Of a stretch of DNA of 33,407 bases, positions 1-8,654 are shown piece after piece. The notes under the pieces are model-generated. The model was given only the letters and a program-made list of their open reading frames with translations. It was not told the origin of the DNA and searched no databases. The number at the start of each line of letters is the position of its first letter. Position 1 is the first letter of the stretch. The DNA lies in contig RECJ01000182.1 of the NCBI GenBank assembly GCA_007694115.1, positions 1 through 33,407 of the forward strand, given 5' to 3'. The DNA is from Leptolyngbya sp. DLM2.Bin27 (GTDB lineage Bacteria; Cyanobacteriota; Cyanobacteriia; Phormidesmidales; Phormidesmidaceae). The translations under genes were made by a program, and so were the position numbers.

Positions 1-40
1 TTGAGCATAACCCTCAGCCTTTTTTTTAGCCCTCTACTCC

Positions 41-358
41 TTGTCGAACTCACGTTATATCACAGACATTCCAGACATTGCCATAATTGACACCCAAGCC
101 CAGCACCTAGACGCGTCTCACTATGTGGGCATCTACCAATTCGACTCTGGAGATCAAATCTCAGTCACCGCCATTGAGGGGCAGTTGTACTGGCGAGGCA
201 CTGACAGCCCGGAGATTGCCCTACACCGTATTTTCAATAGTGAATTTGCCCCTGACTTGCATATTATTTTCAACCTTTCTCCCCAAGAGATAGCAGAAAG
301 CTTGACGCTCATTCAAAGGGGAAAACAAGAGCAAACTGCTCAGCGAGTATCAGACTGA
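41..358 (+). CDS. Hypothetical protein, 105 aa, possible DUF3471-like beta domain
   Basis: I do not recognise this gene with certainty. The frame opens at a TTG codon; in-frame stops lie upstream at 2 and 8, there is no ATG upstream, and no Shine-Dalgarno sequence is visible. Residues around 28-75 have the pattern HYVGIYQF...IEGQLYW...FAPD. This resembles the small beta-strand domain found after serine beta-lactamase-like hydrolases (DUF3471-like), but that is only a pattern impression. No signal peptide or membrane segment is visible. The lack of a good start allows that this is a remnant of a longer gene. The next gene, pntB, is on the opposite strand and converges on it. Confidence 0.5.
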   Translation: MSNSRYITDIPDIAIIDTQAQHLDASHYVGIYQFDSGDQISVTAIEGQLYWRGTDSPEIALHRIFNSEFAPDLHIIFNLSPQEIAESLTLIQRGKQEQTAQRVSD

Positions 359-376
359 GATGCTTGTCAACGGGCA

Positions 377-416
377 GGCAGTAACGTCTAGGCAGTAACG
401 TCTAGGCAGTAATGTA
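377..416. repeat. Tandem repeat, 14-base unit, about 3 copies
   Basis: Unit GGCAGTAACGTCTA is present exactly at 377-390 and 391-404, with a diverged partial copy at 405-416. It lies just after the stop codon of the upstream small ORF. Loose GGCAG-containing echoes continue to about 475. Confidence 0.85.
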
Positions 417-568
417 CAAATTCTAGACAGACTAGTACCTTAAGGCAGAAGTATAAAGGCAGAACGCAGAAGGCAGACAAGGGAGGCGCTGTATTCCAGG
501 GACTAGGCCTTGCGGAAATAGGGGGGCTATTTCTGCCTTCAACTACTAGGAAGCTGGTGATGGCTGGG

Positions 569-722
569 CTGGGGCTCTAAAGGGCAAAGGGTACTCATGG
601 CCACGGATACCAAATCCGGATTCCCTACCCCCGATTGCCCATCGGCCAACCTGTAGGGGCAAACGGCGGTTCGCCCAGGGGTATCGGGGGTAGCCAAGCA
701 GGATTCGGTATTAGAGCCCCAG
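569..722. repeat. Nested inverted-repeat (MITE-like) element
   Basis: Three nested inverted repeats share one axis. The outer arms are CTGGGGCTCTAA (569-580) and TTAGAGCCCCAG (711-722), a perfect 12-base match. The middle arms are ATACCAAATCC (608-618) and GGATTCGGTAT (701-711), with one mismatch. The inner arms are CTACCCCCGAT (625-635) and ATCGGGGGTAG (683-693), a perfect 11-base match. The centre also holds an imperfect GGCAAAC/GTTCGCC pair. No target-site duplication is obvious and no transposase is encoded. The element sits 15 bases beyond the pntB stop, so it could fold in the 3' end of the pnt transcript. Confidence 0.7.
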
Positions 723-737
723 GTCGCCTGAGCTGGC

Positions 738-2150
738 CTAGACAGTCGCGAGGGCTGGGGCGTTTTCGCTAGACAACTGGGCGAGGACGCCGTTGACGTT
801 GGTTTTGGCATCGCCAAACAGCATCAGCGTGTTGTCGTTAAAGAAGAGCGGATTGTCTACCCCGGCGTAGCCCGACGACATGCCGCGCTTGAGCACCACT
901 ACGGTGCCCGCCTCCCATACTTCCATCACGGGCATCCCGGCAATTGGGCTAGTGGGGTCATTTTTGGCGCTGGGGTTAACCGTGTCGTTAGCGCCCACCA
1001 CCAGCACCACATCGGTTTTCGCTAGATCGTCGTTGATCTCGTCCATTTCGAGCACGATGTCGTAGGGCACGTTGGCCTCGGCCAGCAGCACATTCATGTG
1101 GCCGGGCATGCGACCCGCCACGGGGTGAATGCCAAACCGCACCTGTTTGCCCTGGGCGCGGAGCAGGCGGGTAATCTCGGCCACGGCGTGCTGAGCCTGG
1201 GCTACGGCCATGCCGTAGCCGGGCACAATCACCACGCTCTGGGCGGCGTCGAGCAGGTCAACCACTTCACCTGTGGTAGTGCTGGTGGCGCTGCCTACTA
1301 GGGCGGCAGACTTGCTAGTGCTGGTGGTTTCGCCAAAGCCGCCGAGCACGACGTTGATAAACGAGCGATTCATGCCTTTGCACATGATGTAGCTGAGAAT
1401 GGCTCCGCTGCTGCCCACCAGCGCTCCGGTGATAATCAGCAGGTCGTTGTTGAGCATAAAGCCCGCCGCCGCCGAGGCCAGACCCGAGTAGCTGTTGAGC
1501 AGCGAGATCACCACCGCCATGTCGGCCCCGCCGATGGCCATCACAATCACAATGCCAAAGATGGCTGCGATCGCAGTCATGGCCCCCAAGGCAATCAGCG
1601 GCGTGGCGTCAGCCCCGGTGAGAAAGGGAAAGCCCAGGGCGACGATCGCCCCCAGCATGCCCAGGGTGAGCACGTGGCGGGCGGGCAGCAGCACCGCCCG
1701 GCTGGGCACCCAGCCCCGCAGCTTGGCCACCGCGATCATCGACCCGGTGAAGGTAATAATGCCAATGAACACGCCAATAAAAATTTCTACCCGGTGGACG
1801 GTCACATCGCCCCCGGTCAGGGTTGCGCTGGGCTGGAGATATTCGGCAAAGCCCACCAGCACGGCGGCTAGGCCCACAAAGCTATTGAGCAGCGCCACCA
1901 TCTCAGGCATATCGGTCATGGCCACGCGGGAGGCGGCTAGCGCCCCCACCATGACGCCTAGGCCAATGGAGCCTAGCTGAATTGGGTAGCCCTGGCTGAT
2001 GGCGGCGGTGGCGGCAAAGGCAACGGCCATGCCGACCATGCCCAGCAGGTTGCCCCGCTTGGCGCTCTCGGGCTGCGACAGCCCGGCCAGACTGAGAATG
2101 AACAGGGCACTGGCGGCAATATAGGCAGTGGTTACGAGGTTGGTTTCCAT
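738..2150 (-). CDS. pntB: NAD(P) transhydrogenase subunit beta (PntB)
   Basis: This is the membrane subunit of proton-translocating transhydrogenase, which moves hydride from NADH to NADP+ at the expense of the proton gradient. The product is 470 aa, normal for the family. Residues 1-270 are a run of hydrophobic helices forming the membrane domain. About 300-470 is the NADP(H)-binding domain III, with [29 protein letters not shown], the acidic EMDEIN stretch, GANDTVNP and [10 protein letters not shown], all hallmarks of the family. It starts at an ATG at 2150. It lies 98 bases downstream of pntA on the same strand, and the two are almost certainly co-transcribed. The spacer contains an AT-rich hairpin that may modulate the relative expression of the subunits. 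Confidence 0.97.
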   Translation of the reverse strand: METNLVTTAYIAASALFILSLAGLSQPESAKRGNLLGMVGMAVAFAATAAISQGYPIQLGSIGLGVMVGALAASRVAMTDMPEMVALLNSFVGLAAVLVGFAEYLQPSATLTGGDVTVHRVEIFIGVFIGIITFTGSMIAVAKLRGWVPSRAVLLPARHVLTLGMLGAIVALGFPFLTGADATPLIALGAMTAIAAIFGIVIVMAIGGADMAVVISLLNSYSGLASAAAGFMLNNDLLIITGALVGSSGAILSYIMCKGMNRSFINVVLGGFGETTSTSKSAALVGSATSTTTGEVVDLLDAAQSVVIVPGYGMAVAQAQHAVAEITRLLRAQGKQVRFGIHPVAGRMPGHMNVLLAEANVPYDIVLEMDEINDDLAKTDVVLVVGANDTVNPSAKNDPTSPIAGMPVMEVWEAGTVVVLKRGMSSGYAGVDNPLFFNDNTLMLFGDAKTNVNGVLAQLSSENAPALATV

Positions 2151-2199
2151 GTTTGGAGAAGTGAAGGGATGGAGAGGAAAGAGTTTTGAGTTTTGAATG

Positions 2200-2230
2200 T
2201 TGAGTGTTGAGTTTTTAAGTCAACACTCAA
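2200..2230. repeat. AT-rich hairpin in the pntA-pntB spacer
   Basis: TTGAGTGTTGA (2200-2210) and TCAACACTCAA (2220-2230) form a perfect 11-base inverted repeat around a 9-base loop. It is flanked by further imperfect complementarity (TTTTGAAT at 2191-2198 against ATTCAAAA at 2239-2246). It lies in the transcribed spacer upstream of pntB and has no U-tract typical of a terminator, so an mRNA processing or stability element is more likely. Its sequence style matches AT-rich interspersed repeats of filamentous cyanobacteria. Confidence 0.65.
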
Positions 2231-2248
2231 AACTTAAAATTCAAAATT

Positions 2249-3859
2249 TCATTTGTGGAACATGTTCAGCATGCGCTGGGAGACCATAAACCCGCCGGCG
2301 ATGTTGACGGTGCCGAGGAAAAGAGCGATCGCACCTAGGATCGTCATCGGTGAGGTGATGTCGCCGGAGATCTGGAGCATGCCGCCGATGATAATGATGC
2401 CGCTGATGGCGTTGGTGACACTCATCAGCGGCGTGTGCAGGGAGGGCGACACGTCCCAAATTACCTTCCAGCCCAAAAAGCTAGCCAGCACAAACACCGT
2501 GAGGTGGCTGATAAACGAAGCCGGTGCCCAGAGGCCAATGGCGACACAGGCCAGACCCAAGATCCCAGGCCAGAGCAGCTGGCCATACCAGGGTTTGACG
2601 ACTGGGGCAGCAGCGGTGACGGCGGCGGTAGGTTGAGGGCTGGGGGCCGGGGCCGGAGCTTCTACCTGGGGCGGCGGCCAAGTGACTTGGCCGTTGTGAA
2701 TCACGGTGGTGGCGCGGATCACCTGGTCGTCCATATTGACGGAAAAACTCGCAGCTCCGCCCAGGTCGCTGAGCAGGTGCACCAGGTTGTTGCCGTAGAG
2801 CTGGCTGGCCTGGGAGGCCATGCGGCTGGGCAAATCGGTGAGGCCAATGATGGTGACGCCGTTGTGCGAGATCACTTCACCGGGCTGGGTGACTTCGCAG
2901 TTGCCGCCCTGTTCTGCCGCCAGGTCAACCACCACCGAGCCGGGCTTCATGCTCTCGACCATTTCCTGGGTGATCAGCAGCGGTGCTTTTTTGCCGGGGA
3001 TCAGCGCCGTGGTGATGATGATATCGACATCTTTAGCCTGCTGGGCAAACAGGGCCATCTCGGCGGCGATAAAGGCTGGGCTCATCACCTTGGCGTAGCC
3101 GCCTGCGCCGCTGCCGTCTTCGGTTTCATCGAAGTGCAGCTCCAGAAATTCGGCCCCGAGGCTCTGTACCTGCTCTTTGACCACCAGGCGGGTGTCAAAG
3201 GCTTTGACGATCGCCCCCAGGCTCTTGGCCGCGCCGATTGCCGCTAGCCCAGCTACACCGACGCCAATCACCATCACCTTGGCCGGGGGCATTTTGCCCG
3301 CAGCGGTGATCTGCCCGGTAAAGCAGCGACCAAAGTGGTGGGCTGCTTCGATTACGGCCCGGTAGCCGCCAATGTTCGCCATCGAGCTGAGGGCGTCGAG
3401 CTTCTGGGCGCGGGAGATACGCGGCACCGAATCCATCGCCAGTACTGTGCCCCCCTGCTCGGCCATTTGGGCCAGCAAATCGGGGTTTTGGGCGGGCCAG
3501 ATAAAGCTGGCCAGGGTGGTGGTGGGCTTAATCAAGGTGGCTTCGTGGCGGCCCAGGTCGGGATGGTGCTGGGGCGATCGCACCTTGAGCACCATATTGG
3601 CGGCCTCCCAGAGGCTGGCCGCATCGGGCATGATTTGGCAGCCTACGGCCTCGTAGGCGCTGTCGGTAAAGCTGGCTCCGGCTCCGGCCTGGGTTTCAAC
3701 CAGTACGGTAAAGCCCAGCTTTTGAAGTTTTTTGGCGGTGTCAGGGGTAGCGGCTACCCGCCGTTCGCCTGCAAAAATTTCCTTTGGAATGCCCACTGTC
3801 AACCCTGGGGTGACAGCCTCTGCTGAGACGGGGGCGGCTTGGGGTGCTGCAATAGTCAT
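2249..3859 (-). CDS. pntA: NAD(P) transhydrogenase subunit alpha (PntA, fused form)
   Basis: This is the NAD(H)-binding subunit of proton-translocating transhydrogenase. At 536 aa it is the fused alpha type, as in E. coli (about 510 aa), not the split PntAA/PntAB type. Residues 20-390 are the soluble domain I: GIPKEIFAGERRVAATP near 23-39, the Rossmann glycines VIGVGVAGLAAIG near 196-208, and DLAAEQGGNCE further on. A Pro/Ala-rich linker at about 395-425 leads to three or four membrane helices (425-536) forming domain IIa. It starts at an ATG at 3859. It is first in an operon with pntB. A 537-base spacer upstream separates it from tyrA and is the likely site of the promoter. Confidence 0.97.
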   Translation of the reverse strand: MTIAAPQAAPVSAEAVTPGLTVGIPKEIFAGERRVAATPDTAKKLQKLGFTVLVETQAGAGASFTDSAYEAVGCQIMPDAASLWEAANMVLKVRSPQHHPDLGRHEATLIKPTTTLASFIWPAQNPDLLAQMAEQGGTVLAMDSVPRISRAQKLDALSSMANIGGYRAVIEAAHHFGRCFTGQITAAGKMPPAKVMVIGVGVAGLAAIGAAKSLGAIVKAFDTRLVVKEQVQSLGAEFLELHFDETEDGSGAGGYAKVMSPAFIAAEMALFAQQAKDVDIIITTALIPGKKAPLLITQEMVESMKPGSVVVDLAAEQGGNCEVTQPGEVISHNGVTIIGLTDLPSRMASQASQLYGNNLVHLLSDLGGAASFSVNMDDQVIRATTVIHNGQVTWPPPQVEAPAPAPSPQPTAAVTAAAPVVKPWYGQLLWPGILGLACVAIGLWAPASFISHLTVFVLASFLGWKVIWDVSPSLHTPLMSVTNAISGIIIIGGMLQISGDITSPMTILGAIALFLGTVNIAGGFMVSQRMLNMFHK

Positions 3860-4396
3860 AGAAGAAAATTACTACTGAGGTGGCCTTAGACAGAGAAAAC
3901 AGAGGGAAAAGTTGGCTGCGATCGCACCCGATGCAGTGCTCACTATCGGCAACGGGAGGATGTTGGCTCCAGCCCAGCGGAAGACTTGACTCAGGCAATC
4001 GCCACAATTCTCAAAAGAGCGTCATCCCATGGGTCAAATTCAACCGGCCCAAAATGGGCCAAACTCAACAGCATGTCTGCGGGCAGAGATCATTCAAAAA
4101 TTCAAAACTCAGGCAAAATTTAGAACGAGAAAGCCCAGCTTAAAAAGCTCTGACTTTAGGGCAAGGGTTTAGATTTATCTATGTCGCTTCAGCCTCAAAC
4201 CGCAGCGGCAAAAAAACATGGTTCGCTTTTCCCCTCATACCATCACCTCTATCGCTTCAGAAGGCTCAGATATCCAGATTGTTTTTTGATTTAAATAAAA
4301 CTCCCAGGGCAGGGAAAACCCTGAAACCCAGTTTTTAGGAGGGTAAAGGGGTGGTCATAGACTATTAAGAATGCTTTACCTAATTCAGTCGTGAAA
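3860..4396. other. Intergenic region upstream of pntA, no gene seen
   Basis: This stretch lies between pntA and the 3' end of tyrA. It has one HIP1 site near 3919, AT-rich segments (4080-4330) and a short CAGGG/CCCTG hairpin around 4304-4322 that could end the tyrA transcript only weakly. The open frames here lack ribosome sites and protein-like composition. The pntA promoter is presumably here, but I could not fix -35/-10 boxes. Confidence 0.6.
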
Positions 4397-5272
4397 TCAT
4401 GAGTTCCTGACAGATGCTGCCGAGCGCTCTAGCTGGAGATAGCCGGGGCGGGCCGTTTGAGCCTGGGTCAAAGTGGCGTGCAGGCTGTTCCAGTTTTCAG
4501 CAGCGATCAGGGTTTTGAGCTGGTCGATCTGCTGCTGGTACTGGGTCAGGGCCGCCAGCAGGGCCGATTGGTTATGGCGCGCCATTAAAGTGCCTAGCTC
4601 AGGCACGCCGCCGCCCACCCGGCTGGTGTCTTTAAAGCCAGAGCTGGCCAGGGCTTGAGCCAGGGCCAAAATGTCCGGGTCTGCTTCCTGCTGACAGGCG
4701 AGAATCAGGCTGCTGCTCACCATCACCGGCAGGTGCGAGATCCAGGCCACGGCGCGGTCGTGCTGGGCGGGGTGGCACTGCGCCAGGCTGGCCCCGAGAC
4801 CAGTGGCGATCGCCCGCACCCGCTCCAGCGCCTCAGGGCTGGTGGCCTCGGTCGGGGTGAGCACGTAGGGGCGATCGCAGAATAGCCCCGCCTCGGCTAC
4901 TGCCAGCCCCGCCGCCGCCTTACCCGCCATTGGGTGCCCACCCACAAACCCCGGCCACAGCGCCTCAATCGCAGGCACAATCTCGCCTTTGACCGAGGCC
5001 ACATCCGTCACCACCGCCGCTGGGGCCAGGTACGGCACGATGGCCGCTGCCGTCGCCACGGTGACATCGATCGGAGTGCAGATAAACACCACCTCAGCCT
5101 CGGCCACCAGCCCTAGGTCAGTACCCGCTTCAGTTACCGCCCCCATCGCCAGCGCTGCCTGGGCCGTTTCTGGCCGCCGAGCAATGCCGATCACAGAATG
5201 ACCCTGGCGAGTCAGATCTAGCCCCAGGGAGCCGCCGATCAGGCCCAGACCAATAATGGCAATGCGTTCCAT
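4397..5272 (-). CDS. tyrA: Prephenate/arogenate dehydrogenase (TyrA)
   Basis: This enzyme oxidatively decarboxylates prephenate or arogenate in tyrosine biosynthesis. Cyanobacterial members usually use arogenate with NADP+, so arogenate dehydrogenase is the more probable activity; that is family knowledge. The product is 291 aa. The nucleotide-binding loop GLGLIGGSLGLD is at residues 8-19, TPIDV near 66-70, and the signature GHPMAGKAAAG near 116-126. A helical dimerisation domain follows, containing AWISHLPVM and LASSGFKDTSRVGGG. It starts at an ATG at 5272. It lies 250 bases downstream of proA on the same strand, the gap filled by palindromic repeats, so co-transcription is uncertain. Confidence 0.95.
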   Translation of the reverse strand: MERIAIIGLGLIGGSLGLDLTRQGHSVIGIARRPETAQAALAMGAVTEAGTDLGLVAEAEVVFICTPIDVTVATAAAIVPYLAPAAVVTDVASVKGEIVPAIEALWPGFVGGHPMAGKAAAGLAVAEAGLFCDRPYVLTPTEATSPEALERVRAIATGLGASLAQCHPAQHDRAVAWISHLPVMVSSSLILACQQEADPDILALAQALASSGFKDTSRVGGGVPELGTLMARHNQSALLAALTQYQQQIDQLKTLIAAENWNSLHATLTQAQTARPGYLQLERSAASVRNS

Positions 5273-5325
5273 AGGTTTATCAGAAGTTGATCTGTGGCCT
5301 CAGCCTACAGCCGATGTAGATGTAG

Positions 5326-5475
5326 GGTGGGCACTGCCCACCATTGGGGAAACTATTTTCCAGAGGTCGCCTTAGCTTAGACTATTTCTCGAAAAGAACC
5401 TGCCTTCACCGGGCAAACAACCGTTTGCCCCTACGGTAGGAGGGTACCCCCAGGTAGGGGCGCAGGCCTGCGCCC
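5326..5475. repeat. Cluster of three perfect palindromes between tyrA and proA
   Basis: The three palindromes differ in sequence. GGTGGGCA-C-TGCCCACC is at 5326-5342. GGGCAAAC-AACC-GTTTGCCC is at 5411-5430. GGGCGCAGG directly joined to CCTGCGCCC is at 5458-5475. Each is long enough to form a stable RNA hairpin in the tail of proA mRNA. The middle one resembles the centre of the element at 569-722 (GGGCAAAC...), which suggests dispersed interspersed repeats, not terminators, since none has a following T-tract on the minus strand. Confidence 0.75.
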
Positions 5476-5522
5476 TGGGGAGACATCTAAAATGTCGGGT
5501 ATTTTCATTGCCAGAATTGTCC

Positions 5523-6842
5523 TTAGAGGGGCAAATCTTTGTGGGTAAAGGGCTTGGCCTCGCTGCCGCTGTAGGTAGTCGACACATGACCCTCGCCCAC
5601 CAGGCGATACTTGTAAGTGACCAACCCCTCTAGCCCCACCGGGCCACGGGGGGGCATTTTTTGGGTGCTGATGCCCACCTCAGCCCCAAACCCGTAGCGA
5701 AAACCGTCGGCAAACCGGGTCGAGCAGTTGTGAAACACCCCGGCGGCATCGACACGATCCATAAAGTAAGCGGCGGTGGCGGGGTGGCGGGTGACAATTG
5801 CCTCCGTGTGGCGCGAGCCATAGGTATTGATGTGGGCGATCGCATCCTCCACCGAGCCCACCACCTTGATGGCCAAAATCAAATCGCTGTATTCCGTCGC
5901 CCAGTCAGCGGCGGTGGCGGGCACCAGGTAGGGGACGATTGCCTGGGCGGCCTCATCGCCGCGCAGCTCAACCCGAGCGTGGTGCAGGGCGTCGGCTAAA
6001 AGCCCCAGGCCCGCAGCGGCAATGTCGCGGTGGATTAAAAGCGTTTCAATGGCATTGCAGGCCGAGGGGTAGGCGGTTTTGGCATCGAGGGCAATTGCGA
6101 TCGCCTGCTCCAGATCGGCATCGCTGTCTACATACAGGTGACAAATGCCATCGGCATGCCCCAGCACCGGAATCCGCGTATTCTCCTGCACAAACTGCAC
6201 AAACCCATTGGAGCCACGGGGAATGATTAGATCCACGTAGCCCTCTAGATCTAGCAGGGCGCGAGTCTCTTCACGGGTGGTCAGCAGCTGCACCGTCTCC
6301 GGGTCTACCCCCGCATTTTTCAGCCCCTGCTTAATCGCCTCCACCAGGGCCGTGCACGAGCACACCGCCTCCTTACCACCCTTGAGAATCACCCCGTTCC
6401 CCGACTTGATCGCCAGGGCCGCAATCTGCATGACCGCATCGGGGCGTGACTCAAAGATCACCCCCAGCACCCCTAAGGGCACCGCCACCCGCGTCAGCAC
6501 CAGCCCATCATCTAGCTCGCGGTGAACCTGCACCGCCCCCACCGGATCGGGCAGTCGGGCCACGTCGCGCACCCCAGCGATCGCCCCCGTCAGCTTCACC
6601 GCATCGAGCTTGAGCCTGTCGTAGAGAGGCTTAGCCAGGTTGTCCGCCACCGCCGCTTCACAGTCGGCTTGGTTCGCTCCCACAATTTGATCAATATTGG
6701 CCTCCAGCGCCGCCGCCACCGCCTCAATGGCGCGGTTCTTCTCAGCGGCAGACAAACTGGCCAGCGTCTGGGCTGCCCGGCGAGTCGCCTGGGCGATTGA
6801 CAGCAGCGGCTGAGCGTCTTGAGCAAGGGGAGAAACAGTCAT
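5523..6842 (-). CDS. proA: Gamma-glutamyl phosphate reductase (ProA)
   Basis: The enzyme reduces gamma-glutamyl phosphate with NADPH to glutamate semialdehyde, the second step of proline synthesis in the cytoplasm. The product is 439 aa, slightly longer than the usual 415-430. Family signatures are visible: [56 protein letters not shown], and the catalytic cysteine Cys262 in [14 protein letters not shown]. The C-terminal end includes [20 protein letters not shown]. It starts at an ATG at 6842. It lies 87 bases downstream of smtB on the same strand, although a functional link to zinc is not apparent. Confidence 0.97.
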   Translation of the reverse strand: MTVSPLAQDAQPLLSIAQATRRAAQTLASLSAAEKNRAIEAVAAALEANIDQIVGANQADCEAAVADNLAKPLYDRLKLDAVKLTGAIAGVRDVARLPDPVGAVQVHRELDDGLVLTRVAVPLGVLGVIFESRPDAVMQIAALAIKSGNGVILKGGKEAVCSCTALVEAIKQGLKNAGVDPETVQLLTTREETRALLDLEGYVDLIIPRGSNGFVQFVQENTRIPVLGHADGICHLYVDSDADLEQAIAIALDAKTAYPSACNAIETLLIHRDIAAAGLGLLADALHHARVELRGDEAAQAIVPYLVPATAADWATEYSDLILAIKVVGSVEDAIAHINTYGSRHTEAIVTRHPATAAYFMDRVDAAGVFHNCSTRFADGFRYGFGAEVGISTQKMPPRGPVGLEGLVTYKYRLVGEGHVSTTYSGSEAKPFTHKDLPL

Positions 6843-6929
6843 AGCAGTGCAAACAACCCGGCAGTATCCCAGTCTACCGCCTCAGCGAAAGCACATTTCC
6901 CCCACCCACTCACACACCCATCTACCCAC

Positions 6930-7298
6930 CTACTCATCCCCCGGCTCATCCAAATGCTCCGACGCCTCGCGGTAGAGGTTAAACACATGGTCATCCTTGA
7001 GGCAATAGAGCACGTTGCGGCCCCGCTTGCGGTAGCTGACCAAGCGGGTGGCCCGCAAAATTCGCAGCTGGTGCGACACCGCCGACTCGCTCATCTCCAC
7101 CGCCGCCGCCAGTTCCCCCACCCGCATTTCGCCCAGGGCCAGGGCCGAGAGAATCCGCCAGCGGTTGGGATCGCCCAAGACGCCAAAAAATTCCGCCATC
7201 CGCTGAGCCTTCTCTAGGCTCAAAATCTCCGCCACAGATTGAGCATCGTGGACGCAGGCCGTAGACTCAGCCGAGGAAATCGGGTCAACCATCAACAT
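6930..7298 (-). CDS. smtB: SmtB-type zinc-responsive ArsR-family repressor
   Basis: This winged-helix repressor releases DNA when zinc binds. I chose the ATG at 7298 because AGGAG lies just before it; the upstream TTG at 7331 has no ribosome site. The chosen start gives 122 aa, the same length as Synechococcus SmtB. The DNA-reading helix contains SESAVSHQLRILRATRLVSYRKRGRNVLY. The alpha5 metal ligands are all present: Asp102, His104, His115 and Glu118 (SmtB Asp104/His106/His117/Glu120). The second, alpha3N site has lost its key cysteine: Arg59 stands where SmtB has Cys61, although Cys15 remains in the N-terminal arm. It is divergent from the metallothionein gene smtA, with a palindromic operator between them. 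It should repress smtA and probably itself. Confidence 0.93.
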   Translation of the reverse strand: MLMVDPISSAESTACVHDAQSVAEILSLEKAQRMAEFFGVLGDPNRWRILSALALGEMRVGELAAAVEMSESAVSHQLRILRATRLVSYRKRGRNVLYCLKDDHVFNLYREASEHLDEPGDE

Positions 7299-7380
7299 AT
7301 TCTCCTGGGGGCAAGCCCGCTGTTTGAGCAAAGCCTGACACCGATAGCTAGAAATAAAACCCAGACAACACCTGAATGCC

Positions 7381-7418
7381 TGTTCATATGTTACTATTCA
7401 TCTATGAACAGTTGTTCA
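7381..7418. promoter_or_regulatory. smt operator/promoter region
   Basis: TGAACA-GT-TGTTCA at 7405-7418 is a perfect 6-2-6 palindrome, the known core of the SmtB/ArsR 12-2-12 operator. A second looser pair, TGTTCA at 7381-7386 and TATTCA at 7395-7400, lies just before it. Both sit between the divergent starts of smtB (7298) and smtA (7480), as in the Synechococcus smt locus. Zinc-dependent derepression by loss of SmtB binding is inferred from that family. Confidence 0.85.
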
Positions 7419-7479
7419 AGCGTTTGAGCTTAAGGGCTTGAGCATTAGTTTAGTTCACCCCGTTCAGAGGATCTCTGCT

Positions 7480-7650
7480 ATGACCACCGTTACCCAAATG
7501 AAATGCGCCTGTGACTCTTGCCTCTGTGTCGTTGACACCAGCCAAGCGATCGAAAAAGACAGCCAATATTTTTGCAGCGACGCCTGCGCCAACGGCCACC
7601 CCGAAGGATCCACCGGCTGCGGCCACAGCGGCTGTGGCTGCCACAACTAG
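7480..7650 (+). CDS. smtA: Bacterial metallothionein SmtA
   Basis: This is a small cytoplasmic protein that binds four Zn2+ in a Cys/His cluster and buffers or detoxifies zinc and cadmium. The product is 56 aa, the length of Synechococcus PCC 7942 SmtA. All ligands align: Cys9, 11, 14, 16, 32, 36, 47, 52 and 54, plus His40 and His49. Recognisable segments are KCACDSCLC, YFCSDACANGH and GCGHSGCGCHN. The start is the ATG at 7480, with AGAGG about 9 bases upstream; an in-frame TTG at 7438 would overlap the control region and add a non-conserved leader. The gene is followed by a strong terminator and is divergent from smtB. Confidence 0.96.
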   Translation: MTTVTQMKCACDSCLCVVDTSQAIEKDSQYFCSDACANGHPEGSTGCGHSGCGCHN

Positions 7651-7669
7651 CGTCCATCTAGCTCTAGGA

Positions 7670-7698
7670 GCCGCTGTCGGGGTTCGCCCGGCAGCGGC
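7670..7698 (+). terminator. Rho-independent terminator of smtA
   Basis: GCCGCTGTCGGG and CCCGGCAGCGGC form a 12-pair stem (one G-U) around loop GTTCG, followed by ATTTATTTAAA. It begins 19 bases after the smtA stop. Confidence 0.88.
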
Positions 7699-7836
7699 AT
7701 TTATTTAAACGACCCAGCCCCTGATTCACACTGCGTCCCTCCAGTTGCTGTGGCGCTTCTAGCCTCTTGTCCCCTTAAAATTGACATAGAGCAATCGAAG
7801 CAGAGAGCAATCGGAGCAGAGGGCAGATTTTAGACT

Positions 7837-8550
7837 ATGGCGCAAAAGACTGTGGCGCAAAAGACTGTGGCACAAACTGACCCAAACCGGGTGCTGCGAC
7901 TGCTGCCCCTAGTCACCGGGGGCCTTGGCGGCACACTGTTGATGCTCAATCGAGTGCTAACCCCGGCCCTGACCGAATCCCAGGCGCGATCAGACGTTAT
8001 GGGGGTGATTCTCAGCGCCCTGCTAATTTTGACGGGGCTACTGTGGCAGCGGGTGCAGCCCATTTCTCCCGAAGCGGTGACGCTGATCGGCGAGGCCGGG
8101 CTGGAGCTAGACGACACCCTGCCCGATGCCGCCCAGACCGAGTTGGCCTGGGCCTCGCACCTGCTGTTGACCAACACTGTCACCCGCTCTGTGGTGGTCT
8201 ACCGCCAGGGCAAAACTCTGCTGCGGCGCGGCGTGCTAGCTCCCAAGGCCGAGGTCACCCCCGGCCCCATTCTCAAGCGGGTGCTAGAAACAGGCAAAGC
8301 TATCTATCTAGTCAAACTCAGCATCTATCCCGGTCGGGTAGAGTTTGACTATCTGCCCGAAAACACCCAGGGCGTGATCTGTCAGCCCGTGGGCAAGCAT
8401 GGCGCACTGATTTTGGCGGCCAACGCCCCCCGCAGCTACACCCGCCAAGACGAAGCCTGGGTAGAGGGGATCGCCGACAAGCTGGGCCACACCCTAGATG
8501 GGTTAGCCGCCGATGACCCAACTGCTGAGCTAACGGCAACAGAAGGCTAG
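7837..8550 (+). CDS. CCB2/CCB4-type cofactor assembly of complex C protein
   Basis: The sequence matches the pattern of the cyanobacterial 'cofactor assembly of complex C subunit B' family (DUF2930). The plastid homologues CCB2/CCB4 help attach heme ci covalently to cytochrome b6. The product is 237 aa. Two hydrophobic helices come first (about 21-40 and 54-70: LLPLVTGGLGGTLLMLNRVL and GVILSALLILTGLLWQ). A GAF-like soluble domain follows to about residue 220 (HLLLTNTVTRSVVVYRQG; GVICQPVGKHGALILAANA). The N-terminus contains the repeat AQKTVAQKTVAQT, encoded by a 15-base direct repeat at about 7839-7868; the true start could lie after it. The gene appears monocistronic. A divergent heme-assembly gene and hemH in the same window fit a cytochrome theme but are not adjacent. 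Confidence 0.82.
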   Translation: MAQKTVAQKTVAQTDPNRVLRLLPLVTGGLGGTLLMLNRVLTPALTESQARSDVMGVILSALLILTGLLWQRVQPISPEAVTLIGEAGLELDDTLPDAAQTELAWASHLLLTNTVTRSVVVYRQGKTLLRRGVLAPKAEVTPGPILKRVLETGKAIYLVKLSIYPGRVEFDYLPENTQGVICQPVGKHGALILAANAPRSYTRQDEAWVEGIADKLGHTLDGLAADDPTAELTATEG

Positions 8551-8591
8551 GGGTTAGACAGGCCAAGTGTGACCGGCTCTAACTACCGAGG

Positions 8592-8634
8592 GGTATACGG
8601 TGCAAGGTAGGCCGCAAACCGTAAACCGTACACC
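8592..8634. repeat. ACCGTACACC-family repeat copy
   Basis: The spacer carries GTATACGGTGCAAGG followed by AACCGTAAACCGTACACCGT, the same word set as the perfect inverted repeat at 33181-33210. It lies between convergent genes and may serve as their shared 3' hairpin. Confidence 0.55.
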
Positions 8635-8654
8635 GTCCTCCCCCCCAACTTTCA

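Noticed and set aside
539-817. Minus-strand open frame of 92 codons at the pntB end
   Set aside because: It overlaps pntB in another frame and reads through the inverted-repeat element.
3880-4143. Plus-strand open frame of 87 codons upstream of pntA
   Set aside because: No ribosome site, mixed composition, and it covers the region expected to hold the pntA promoter.
7299-7331. TTG start adding 11 residues to SmtB
   Set aside because: No ribosome site there, while ATG 7298 has AGGAG and gives the family length.
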